From: Hygrocybe punicea
Taxonomy: Eukaryota; Basidiomycota; Agaricomycetes; Agaricales; Hygrophoraceae
Reading direction: 5' to 3'
DNA length: 64,000 nt
Assembly (NCBI GenBank): GCA_963556145.1
Contig: OY744472.1
Coordinates: 4,154,001-4,218,000 of the forward strand
Positions within the stretch are counted from its first letter, which is position 1. Each line of letters begins with the position of its first letter. The position numbers were made by a program, and so were the translations under genes. Under the pieces are notes generated by a model, which saw only the letters and a list, made by a program, of their open reading frames with translations, ran no database searches and was not told the origin of the DNA. Positions 36,601 to 47,566 of this stretch are shown here, piece after piece.

Positions 36601-37565
36601 CTCTCCTCTGCATCTGCTTCCCAGTCAGCCATTGTATGCACAGCCCATAATGTAATAACCACTGATATCCTGATCAAAAGGTCTTCATAATACACGTGTT
36701 TAATTTTCAGCTCAGCCTCCTCTGCATATATAGCCCTACTTTTCTTTGTATATCATACATGCTCTGCTCACTTACTCCCCTACAAGCTTCAGCTTGCCAC
36801 ATGCACAAGGGATTGGTTTACCAGAAGCACACCCTCAATCCTCCCCCTCTTTCCCATCTCATTACCCAACATCTCCCTCTCCCACTCGTTCTGTCTTTAT
36901 ATGTTGAAACAACTGCTGTATCTCCACACCCTGCCACTGACCTTGAAGGACAATCAGCTCTGTGACTCTCAAAAGAATAAGTATGTACAATCTTATACTA
37001 TGCCATAGCACCCATGGTACCCATAGTGGCCATGACAAGGCCTTGAAATTTACAACTAGATGCTATCATCATCCTGAGGTTTCTATTAAATATCTAGAGA
37101 AGGGACGTCCCAAATGCCCCCAGACACCCCCTCTGTGTGGGATGTCCCATGTCCCATGGGACATCCCACAACACCAAATGTCGTCCCATGGGCCATCCCA
37201 TACACCGGACCAGGGACAATGGGACGTCCCAACGTATCGTCCCAGGGCTGCCCAGTACTTTTACCAACATGTAGATGGTTCAGTACTAGAGGTGAGTTGT
37301 AACTAGTTGTTCAGGTTTGGGGGTAGCCTGAAGTGCACTTTATATAGATTTCACATCTGATTATGTCAATATCCTAGGATTCCATCCCAATACGTGTGCA
37401 TCGTCACGCCATCAGTCGTCGACCCCTGCGGAGCCAGGCGGTTTATTAATGGATGTAGATTGGAGCAATATCGTTCCTCCTGATATCCTAGTCTCCATTC
37501 CTCCGAGCCAAATGAGGTCTTCATCTCCCAAGGCGTCGACATCCAAACTGGACCCTGGGCCTTAA
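30601..37565 (+). CDS. Hypothetical nuclear-type protein, last intron enlarged by a transposon
   Basis: Exon 1 is 30601-31202 (start MSLPIVKTSTPAVNPTAFKY; ends IKPEDLG at a GTGAGT donor). Exon 2 is 31257-31427 (DWAKYDESVPAWHSGTSANW). Further small exons have Lys-rich, disordered sequence (KGKGKAKSKS; KKKPKPKPKPKPKP) and acid patches. Exon before the insertion: KRRKLNLASEQAGIIAETLQ to KKSLTP, then a GTATGT donor at 32255. After the 5.06 kb fold-back element comes an acceptor ATATCCTAG and a last exon, about 37378-37565, of FHPNTCASSRHQSSTPAEPG type with LLMDVDWSNIVPPDIL, stopping at 37563-37565. Exon 1 is a globular helical domain (LPKKLQELHRIF, LRRLIYQMDMYIYATAAITY) that I do not recognise. 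The frame upstream of 30601 is also open, so the start could be earlier; exon borders at 32.0-32.1 kb are uncertain. Confidence 0.5.
33686..34640. repeat. GTCCCC/GTCCTC simple-repeat tract (left arm)
   Basis: Long C/G/T tract of near-hexameric GTCCCC, GTCCTC and GTCGTC units. All six frames stay open for hundreds of codons, giving artificial Ser/Pro/Arg or Thr/Gly/Asp proteins. A shorter mirrored copy lies at 35248-35900. Confidence 0.8.
34641..35147. other. Fold-back element core, unique part
   Basis: Non-repetitive sequence between the left arm and the gap. No gene recognised. A gene in the missing core cannot be excluded. Confidence 0.4.
35148..35247. other. Assembly gap (100 N) in fold-back element core
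   Basis: Exactly 100 undetermined bases at the edge of the right-hand simple-repeat arm. The true size is unknown, so the element length of 5061 bp is nominal. Confidence 0.99.
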
Positions 37566-38021
37566 TTTCGGGTGCTGTAAGTCCTCTTTTTGTGGAGTAT
37601 TAATTATATTTGACTAAAGACACTTTTATCTCAGTCGTTGAGTTCTGGTAATGATAATCTGTGCCCTCAACGTCCTCCTCTACCGCCATTCTTTACATTT
37701 GTACAATATCTGTACAATTCTTTTTCTGCTCTATTGAAAATGGCTTGTGTTACTTTCCTATGACCATAACAATTGAGCACGATAATAAGCAGACACAGAT
37801 ATCACATAAGACATCGATCTTGGTGACTGAAAATCTGTTTGTCTAAATTAAATGTATTAATTTCAGTTCACGTTTGTCATAGTACAGCCACCACAGGTAA
37901 CATGAGAAGGACAACCTTGGATTATTATGACTTGAGCTAATGAACATTCAAATTGAATATATGTAATAAACCAGAACTGCCAACTTTATAGACCAATTAA
38001 ATGGGGATACACATAGGAGAC
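37566..38021. other. Intergenic, AT-rich, no gene seen
   Basis: Between the end of the gene at 37565 and the inverted repeat at 38022. Nothing recognised. Confidence 0.35.
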
Positions 38022-38225
38022 GGATGAGGAATTTTTGCCATCAAATAATATTGAAACATCCACTCAAATATTGAAATTATTTTGTTGCTATCATAAGTCC
38101 GAAAATGTTGAAAACATATCGTTATCCACTTTTTACAACGTTTTCGGACTTATGATAACAACAAAAATAATTTTAATATTTGAGTGGATATCTCAATATT
38201 ATTTGATGGTAAAAATTCCTCATCC
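38022..38225. repeat. 204-bp inverted repeat (MITE-like), AT-rich
   Basis: GGATGAGGAATTTTTGCC at the left mirrors an end GG(T)AAAAATTCCTCATCC at 38225, and almost the whole length folds back around a centre near 38123, including CATAAGTCCGAAAA/TTTTCGGACTTATG. No clear target duplication. It lies 300 bp upstream of the Helitron ORF, so it is either an older insertion or a part of the element's 5' region. Confidence 0.7.
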
Positions 38226-38518
38226 ATCCCCTGTGACAACTGTAACAAATCCCCCTCGTATGGTGGCAAGCATAACCATCACTCCAAGGAAAGCTATGAC
38301 TATTCAGTATCGGAATATTAGGTATGTTACGAAAACATTCAATTGAATAAAAACATTATAAAGCTTCAGGCACACCTTATGATGTTTTTGGAAGAGCTTA
38401 CAAATAAGATAATGTCATATGATCAATCCAATTGTGTTAATTGTTGTTCATGATCCGAACCACTTAACTAGTTAAATAGATACATGGGCGGTGCTTTCTC
38501 TTACTATCACCAATCCAC

Positions 38519-41500
38519 ATGAATCTCCACGATATCATACATGTCTTCATTGCAGTTTTGACTTATCTACATTTCCTTGCAAACGCAACCATATTTCCAC
38601 AACTATGCCAAGACCAACTTATGTATATCTCTCTTGAACCAATTTCCGTTCCTTTGATATCGACCTTGACCCAAGAATTGGGTGTTTTTCAAAGAAAACT
38701 CATAGAACATGAGTTTGCCCCAGATCAGGGCGATGCAACAATACTGATGCACATAAATACAACACAATGTGTAAGGTTCAATGAAATAACAAATAATACT
38801 TTGACGCTCAATGCATTATTTGCTTGGACTACATTTAAAGATAGCGCATTCAATATGCAATTACATTCTATTCAATATGCCAGAACATATTTCTTACCTT
38901 CTAAATATCTCTTTGCTTTGTATTGTCTTCTCAAACCTATCACTGTCCAATGTCGTTGTAAAATGATCAATGCATTGCTCATGCGATCGCTATTGAAACG
39001 ACATGATTTCAGATCATATTTATTTCATTGCATTACTAGTTCTCTATCACATGCAACGTTGCTGTGGACCACACTATGTTTCATAATACGGCATAGCCGT
39101 TCAAACATAATTGTGTTCAATTTGAATTTATTCAGAAACTTGTTTAAATCTTTATATATAAATTCCGTTCATAGATATGACTACATTGGTGGTGGTAAAC
39201 AAATACCAACATTCAAGTTTAGCTTTCTTCAATCTTTCATGCTACCGTCTAATAATATCAACCATGATTCTGACATATTATTCGAATATGTGGGGCATAT
39301 TGATGAACAAACAGCCAACACTTTATATGGAGATAGAAAAAAATATGTATGTGTTAAAATGCCTTTACATGAACTTCTGCCAAAGTTGACGGTGAAGGAT
39401 ATTGGTGAAATAACAACAATACATGGTATATATTTGTCAAAGACATTACGAAGATTACATGGACAAGATCTATCTGTGCCATTAATGAGGCATAATTGTT
39501 TAGCTTGTGATACTCATGTTTCTATTTTTCATGTGCATGATATTAAATCAAATAAAGATAAGTGTAAAGAGTGGTACAAAAGACAACAAATGACAGAAAC
39601 ATATGAGTGCGGAACAGAAGAAACTCAGACTAAAATGAAAGAAGAATTGGACAAGTCAGATGAGCAATCATTTCCTCCTCCTCCACCATCTATTGAATTG
39701 AAGGAAACCATAATCAGCAACTGGTGCAGAGATACATCACCTGAATGTTTTCAAGAAAGTGGGTGTGCCGTGTGCGGTCAATTGGTTGCATTGAAGAACA
39801 TGTCTTTATTGTCAAAGACAAAGGTTAATCTGAAAATATTAACTAGAGACAATATGGGAATCACAAGATGTGAATGATATCATTGTTCTGATCCAATAGA
39901 GGATATCAAAGGTCCAGTGCTAGATAACACATGTAAATGGATATGCAAACCATGTGTGCGCAGTCTGAATAAAGGCCAAACTCCCAAATATGCTTTGGCA
40001 AATGGACTTTGGATGGGAAGAATTCCTGCACAACTTCAAAATCTAACATTTGCTGAACAACTTTTGATTGCCCGTGTTCGTCACAACAAATGTATTGTTC
40101 GTGTCTCATCTGGGATGCATAAAATGAAAGCAAATGCCATCATGTTTCAAAATCCAACACCAAAGATATATCAACGGTTGCCTCCAACAATTAAAGAACT
40201 TGATGAAGTGCTAGCCTTCATTTTCACGGGTCCTGCCAGACCAACTGCAGAAGACATGGAGCGAACACCTTTATTGGTTCGCCAAATGCGAGTTTCTGCA
40301 GCTTTAGAATGGCTGAAATTGAATCACATGGATTACTATGATTTAGATATCTCCTATGAAAATCTAGCACAATATCCAGATCATGGAATTCCTGTTGTAG
40401 TTGCATATCGACCAGCAGACACAAATAAGGAACCGGAAGCCACTAGTGCATTTGACAATGAAGAGGAAGATGGTGTGGAAGATGGGCCTTGTCCCTTTGT
40501 TGTTAGTGGGGTAACTGGCGAAAATCTAGATATTACAAGTCCAAAGGCATTAATAGCTAGAGCAACCAAGCACTTGATAGATGACCATGGTGGTGTTCTT
40601 GCCATAAGCCATGCTAGAAATCTAGAATCGTTCTTTAATAACCCTCAGTTATATCCTATGATGTTCCCCTGCCTATTTCCATATGGCTTGGGTGGTATTA
40701 GCAGCATTGACAAGGATGTTTTAAGCATCAGTGATATGATGCACAAAAGGCATCTTCTGATGTACCATGACAAAAGATTTCAAACTGATCCCTATTTTCC
40801 ATTGATTGCATTCAATCAAGAACAAATCAAGGATAGTACAACCGGAGGATATTTGTTGACTAATAAACATAATTTCAACGATATTGCAGATCGCCTGATG
40901 AATATCAATACAGCTGTTTTGGATGACCTCTCTAAAAGATTATCTAGAGGTGATAGAGTCAAACTGGATACATCAGAAGAGAAAGCATGCTATAAACTCA
41001 TTTCTGATCTGGATCACATAGCTGGTCAGGTCAAAGGTTCAATTACTAACAAGAAATACATGCGAAATGAGATTTGGTCTCTGATATCCTATATTGGTGC
41101 TCCGACTTGGTTTATCACTTTTGCACCTGCAGACATCAATCACCCACTATGCTTATATTATGCTGACAACAAAGAAAAGTTTTATCCTAAACTACGTCTA
41201 CCCCAGGATTGTTGCAAACTAATTGCAAACAATCCAGTTGCTGGAGCCCGCTTCTTTCACTTTACTACTGAAATGTTCATCAAACATATATTAGGAATAA
41301 ATGAATCTCATCCTGGCCTGTACAGAAACACATCAGGTTATTATGCAACGGTAGAGGAACAAGGACGTCTTACCTTGCATCTTCATATGCTGTTGTGGAT
41401 AAAGGGATGCCTTACACCTCAGGAAATACGTGACAAAATTATGGGTGAAAATTCCGACTTTCAGAAAAGATTAGTGGAATACTTGGAAAGTTTGTGTGTA

Positions 41501-44500
41501 GGACAATTCATGACAGGTTCTAAAGATGAGGTATCACAGAAAATGGAACAGACAATGTCAAAACCTGAATATCAACCACCAACATGTGTCATGCCAGATC
41601 CACCATCATATAATTGTTCCATTAATTGTCAATATCACAACAAAAGATCAACATGGTGGCAAAGGTTTCAAGATGTTGTAGATGATCTTTTATTGCGATT
41701 AAATGTACATAACAGGCATGACAGCAAAAAAAAGCCATATTTTCTTAATTCGAAAGGTGAATGTAAACGACGATTTCCCCATGATATCTTTCAACAAACC
41801 TTTGTAGAACCTCACACTGGTGCTCTCAACCTCAAGTATGGTGAACCTTGGATGAACACGGTGACACCCGAAGTTACATATATGCTACGATGCAATTCTG
41901 ATGTGACCAGCTTATTATCAGGTACTGCTATAAAGGCCATAGTTGCATACATAACAGATTATATTACAAAATTCTCCTTGAAGACCTATAGCATTTTTGA
42001 AGTGATAAAAAGTATTTTTGATAAGAATTCTGAAATGATTGGTGGCGACCTGAAAAGAAAAGACAAAGTCAGAAAACTGTTTACACAAATAGTCAATTCA
42101 CTCACCTCCAAAATGGAAATTGGTGCTCCAATGGCTTCATTATATGTCCTTGGAAATCCTGATCACTACACCAGTCATAAATTCGTGCCATTCTTTTGGA
42201 GATCTTATGTTAAAGAGGTTATCAGTGCATGGTCTGATGAAGAGATTGCTAATATATGTGAAGACCAAAACAATGCACAAAAGGTTGTTATTGGTAAGAA
42301 TAATGGCGCATACATTGGACTTTCCAAAGTAAATAATTATATGTTCAGACCCGCCTTGTATGATAATGTATCACTGTATGAATGGATACGTCTCGTCACT
42401 ATGGAACCAAATAAAAGACGCACCAAAACAAAAACCAAAAGGGCCAGAAAAGAACCCATGCAAAACCATATTTTGGACAATCTAGGCTGTCATGATTTGT
42501 CTGACTCTTGCACTGAACCTACTAATGTTGACTATTCCAGTGATGACAACTTGTCTGATGTCATTGATAATGATATACTCATGGAGATAGATGAAATTCC
42601 AAAACCTGATGGTTTGAATAAAAATGCAGGTTCAGAAATAGCTGATAAAACAAATGAAGTTGATCTTAATAAATTGACAAAAATTGAAAATGATTATACT
42701 TTACATTCCAATCATCCACAATATCTTACCCACCATGCCAAAATGAAAGGGAATGATCCTTTCATAGTTCCTAATTTTATTCCAAACACTTTGCCAAGGG
42801 CTGACCATGGTGATCGAGAATATTATTGTTGTACAATGTTAATATTTTTCAAGCCATGGAGAAGTGGCAAAGAACTCAAATGTAAATTACAAACATGGGA
42901 TAATGCTTTTATAGACCATGAGTTTTCTAAAAGAGAGCTAGAGATCATGAAATACTTTGGTCTGTGGTATGAGTGTTTGGATGCAAGAGATGATTTCTCT
43001 GCTAAACGTCAGAAGAATAATACTGCAGATATAAGGTATTCATGGGTGACCTCAAACGGTCTTGATGAACTGGATGACATGCACAATGCTGAATTTGCAT
43101 TTAATGGCGACGACTTCAACAACAATATTGATGAAGACAATAATGACACAGAAATACTCCTGAAACTTGGTCAAAAAGGACAAAAGAGGAAAGATCAAAT
43201 GCTGATAGCTGAAAGAACTTTGAAAAGGTCAGGGTGGCTCGATGATTGTATTGATGGTACCCCAGATATAGGACCATTGATACCTATAGAACCATCTGTA
43301 GTACAATCAGCAAAATTGTGGAGAACTGCAGTCCTTGCAAAGAAAAAGGAAATCATCGATGACAGAAATAAAAATTTACCAACAAACACAGCAACCATAA
43401 ATAAATTGGGAAATTTTCAATATAATGATGTCAAGATAGTGGATGCAGCATACATCAACCATATGTTTATTCCTGCAAACAGAGCTGATCGTCATCTTAT
43501 TGATGTAACTATCAAGGATTACAAGTTGAACACTGACCAAAAGAGAGCATTTCATATCATTGCCAATCACTCTACCTTGATTAACAGTTCTGATAAGCTA
43601 CGCATGTATCTTGGTGGGATGGCAGGCACAGGGAAATCACAAGTCATCAAAGCATTGACTAGTTTCTTTGGTAAACACAACGAAAATCATCGGTTTGTGG
43701 TTCTTGCACCAACTGGTGGTGCTGCTGCCCTTGTCAATGGATCTACATATCACTCAATTCTGGGAATTAATCATGGGGGTTCATCTCGTTCCCTTGCACA
43801 AGTCCGTGCCAATCTTGATGGTGTGGATTACATTTTCATTGATGAGGTGTCAATGTTATCTTGCAGAGATATGTACAAAATCAGTGCTCAGTGTGCAAAA
43901 GCACGTGGTGTTTATGATGAACCCTTTGGTGGCATTAATATGATATTTGCAGGAGATTTTGGCCAACTTCCACCAGCTATGAGTGGTGCTCCTTTGTACT
44001 CCGGAACCATTGGTGTCCAAATCAATTCCAGTCAAACTATAGCAAATCAGGAAGCTGCTATAGGCAAAGCTCTTTGGCATCAGATTACAACAGTTGTTAT
44101 ATTATGTGAAAATATGAGACAAACCAATCAGTCAAAAGAAGATGTCCAACTGAGACAGGCGTTGGAAAACATGAGATACAAAACATGTACTCAAGAAGAT
44201 ATTGCATTTCTTCGTACTCGCATTGCAGGAAAAGGTCCAAATGATCCAAAATTAGCCCAAAAGAAATTCAGGAATGTATCAGTTGTAACTGCATTGAATG
44301 CACAAAAAGACAAAATCAATGAACTTGGTATTCAACGTTTTGCTGCTGAAAATAAAAGACCATTAACATCATTCTATTCCATAGACAAATGGAATGATCC
44401 TACTAGTTCCAATAGCAAAAGAAAATCTCATCACATGTCAACAATTTTGGATCCTATTCGACACACAAAGATATTGGAACCTTCACTCCAAAAGCTACTT

Positions 44501-46255
44501 TGGAGCCAACCACATGCATCATCCTCTGAGCATATACCAGGAAGATTGGACTTATGTGTAGGCATGCCAGTGATGCTGAGAAACAATGATGCAATGGAGT
44601 GCTGCATTACCAAAGGAGCAGAGGGCATGGTTGTGGGTTGGCAGAGTGCAATAGGTCCAGAACAACAAACTGTACTGGACACTTTATTTGTCAGATTATT
44701 GAATCCTCCAAAAAAAATTAACATAGAAGGACTTCCTGAAAATGTTGTGCCGATTACAAAACATGTCACTTCCACCATGTGCTCATTACCCAATGATGAT
44801 GTGATATCTTTGTCAAGAGAACAAGTGTTGGTACTACCTAATTTTGCAATGACTGATTATGCATGTCAAGGACGTACTCGTCCTAACAATGTGGTCGACC
44901 TCAGTAGTTGTAGAAACCACCAATCCTACTATACTTGCTTATCAAGAAGTGCATCTGCAGCAGGAACTATCATCATGCAAGGCTTTGATCCTAAAGTAAT
45001 TACAGGTGGTGCTTCTGGATATCTCAGGCAAGAATTCAGGGAATTAGAACTGCTTGATGAGATTACCAAACTGAAATATCAAGGACTCTTACCAGACCAT
45101 GTCAAGGGAGATCAGCAAAATTCTATCATTGATCAATTTAGAAAATGGAAAGGAAAGTCATATATTCCAAAAAACATTCATCATGCTATTGCATGGAAAG
45201 CCACGGAGCAACTAAATCAATACACAACACAGCCCTCTCCATGGCAATTAATTAAACATATGAACAAAAATCAAAAGGCAGATTACAGAAACCTCAACTT
45301 TGTTCCTGCAAAAGGAACTGTTCCAATCACTGTCACTCATAAAAATTCCACAGCCAATGTATTGCAAAATAAAAAACGAAAATTACAACAAGTTGTAAGT
45401 TCATCTTCCATTGTGAAAAAAAGACGAAAAACAAGTACTATTGAATTAAATGAACCAAAAGGGTTTATATGGGATGCGCAAGATTGGAGCTGTGCTTATG
45501 ATTCACTCTTTACAATACTACTAGCAATATGGAATGAAGATCCATCAACTTGGAAAAAAAGATTCAATAGCATCAATGAAATATTAAAGATTTTGAGCTT
45601 AGGATTCAAATGATCCAAGAATCACACAACAGATTTAGAAACAGTTAGAAATACAATCAGACATTTATTGCATCAAGATAAACCCGAAATATTTCCTTAT
45701 GGTCAAGTTGGCATTGCCATAAGTGATTTGGCCCATTATACAATGAAAGCAAATGAACCAATGACTTCAACTTGTCCTAAATGTATGAATTGTGAAAACA
45801 TAACCATTCTGGAAAATGATAGATGTGATGTCATCTTTCATTGTTCATATTCATTTTCTGGAACAATCTCAGCATGTCTTGCTCAAATCATAGTTAATAG
45901 ACAACGGCACAAATGTCAATTGTGTTGGGGAGAGATTACTAAATTTATTGCATTTAACAAAATTCCACCTCTAATCATGTTTACAGTTGACTCTATTGAG
46001 AATTTAATAGTTAGTCAAGTTATAAACTTGTCAATTGATGACATATCCACTGCTTTCACATTGAGAGGAATTGTGTACTATGGTGATGCACATTTTACTG
46101 CCCGCATATTCATTAACAGTATGGTATGGTTTCATGATGGTATATCAACCAGATCAATTTGTATTAATGAAGGTGATATAGATGACTTTTCAAATATTAA
46201 GTTATTGTCATGTAATGGTAATAATGCTGTACTGTTTATATATGCTCAATCTTAA
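38519..46255 (+). pseudogene. Helitron Rep-helicase with C-terminal USP-like module; two in-frame TGA
   Basis: Helitron RepHel proteins nick and unwind DNA for rolling-circle transposition. One frame runs from 38519 to 46255 and is broken only by TGA at 39875-39877 and 45611-45613. N-terminal part: CLACDTH, CAVCGQ and CKWICKPC zinc-type motifs. Rep: HLHM in RLTLHLHMLLW (two-His motif, about 41380) and YITDYITK (two catalytic tyrosines, about 41950). PIF1-type helicase: GGMAGTGKS (Walker A, 43616), FIDEVSML, AGDFGQLPP, YACQGRT and YTCLSRSAS. C-terminal linker: LLPDHV, FRKWKG, SPWQL, NFVPAKG. Then the USP-like domain: IWDAQDWSCAYDSL (Cys box), CPKC/CQLC, and RGIVYYGDAHFTARI (His box), ending LFIYAQS. 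Catalytic motifs look intact, so only the two stops argue against function. The ATG at 38519 is the first in the open frame. Confidence 0.85.
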
Positions 46256-46290
46256 CATTTGTTCTCTTGCTAAAAAGAGGGATGAGTAAC

Positions 46291-46324
46291 ATGCCATGCA
46301 AAGCAATGGCCCACACCCCACTAG
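46291..46324 (+). other. Helitron 3' terminus (hairpin + CTAG)
   Basis: Hairpin ATGCCATGCAAAGCAATGGC (46291-46310), then CCACACCCCA and CTAG (46321-46324), followed by T, as expected for insertion between A and T. It lies 36 bp after the RepHel stop and marks the right end of the Helitron. The 5' TC end was not found. Confidence 0.75.
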
Positions 46325-47566
46325 TTTTTATTTAACTAATCTTTTGGCCCCTCTAAGGCAAAATGGGCTTCTTCTAGATGGTCGAACACCAGACCCTGGT
46401 GCACTTGAGGTCTGGCACCAGACATGCTGCCAGCTTGAGGTAGTTGTATGCCAACACACACCACCCCCAGAGATTTGCAATGTCGAGACTAATCCAGCAT
46501 GGGATCCTGGCCATCATTTACTACATGAAACTGTCGGCCCCCCTTCATATGGTAAGTTAAGGCATTGCTCAGACATGTGTAAATGTCTGACTAGGTCATT
46601 TAGACGGTCCAGGTGAGTTCTTACTAAACCCAAACATCTGGGCGAAACTTGGCCTTTGTCATATCTGTGTTCAGTTTGGGCCCAAGTATGAACAGGGCAG
46701 ATGAAATGGTCGTGTTGCTTGAACAGAACTTGATCGCTTCTTTGGACCACGTAGGCGTGTCGACCCAAACTCTGTAGCAATTTTTTGGACTGGTAATGTT
46801 GGGGACACATGAAGCGCTGATGTTCTGGTTGAGCATTTGTCACCTTTCCCCCCCAAAGAAAGGGGGGGCAAAGCTGTTGTGTTGGAAGGGGAGTGAATGG
46901 GAGAACTTGTTAATGTGCTTGCATACAAGAGGAAAATAAGAAAGTAGTAGTGCAGGTGGATGGTCAACAGTTACCATGGGAAGACAGTGAACACATTTTC
47001 TGTGCTGTCATTGACCCTGTGCAAGGGCATAGCATTTCCTAATTCGTTGAGCTAGCCCTTTTGCTTCCTTCACAAAAAAACGGGATTGTGGGTCAATGTA
47101 TTGTTGGTATCCACTTACCTGGTTTATGGCTTCTGGCCTGTCAGATGTTTATCATATCATAAATCCAGTGCTCTAAACAATCTAGGTATTGGAATAGTTG
47201 GCCAGTTTTGAAGGCTTTCAAATTTGAGGCATGCCCGCTATAGTTGAATAGGGTAGCATGAGTAATGCATTATTTTCATGCAGCTGTTTATAAACCACGT
47301 TATTAACTAGTTTATAACTTGTGTGAAAGTTGGGACCTAAAAGGGCATGCTTATAAAGTGAATAATCTAAATCAGTCTTGAGAGCTTATTTGACATGTAA
47401 TTCACCAATCAGCATTAAAATTTATTTTCCAGGCTTGCACTGTTATTCACTGTCTTCCAAATCCTGCGAGAGGTTGCCAATGTCTCTACCGACGCAACTT
47501 ACTGAATTGCGGTCTTTGTTGTCAAATCTTCCATAGTCACTCCCTGACCCTTCAGAAACTCAGACA
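46325..47566. other. No gene seen
   Basis: Sequence between the Helitron end and the hAT gene. It has short frames only. A 5' exon of the hAT gene might lie near 47480 (a Met-Ser-Leu-Pro-type start), unproven. Confidence 0.35.

Larger units (their letters stand above)
32275..37335. mobile_element. Fold-back hAT-like element, ~5.06 kb, perfect 8-bp TSD
   Basis: Ends CACTTCAGGCTACCCCC and the inverted partner GGGGGTAGCCTGAAGTG, flanked by CACTTTAT at 32267-32274 and 37336-37343. Inverted arms run inward about 1.7-2.5 kb each (32275-about 34640 versus about 35250-37335), near-identical in the middle and more diverged towards the ends. The arms carry many GGGACGTCCC/GGGATGTCCC palindromes and a long GTCCCC/GTCCTC simple repeat. 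No transposase is seen; long Arg/Ser/Pro frames here come from the simple repeat. A 100-N gap lies in the core. It sits inside an intron of the gene at 30601-37565. Confidence 0.88.

Noticed and set aside
39875..45613. TGA recoding (readthrough or selenocysteine) in the RepHel frame
   Set aside because: TGA stops also break clearly dead genes (DUF6698-type, hAT, Ulp1-like) in the window, so CpG decay is the simpler reading.
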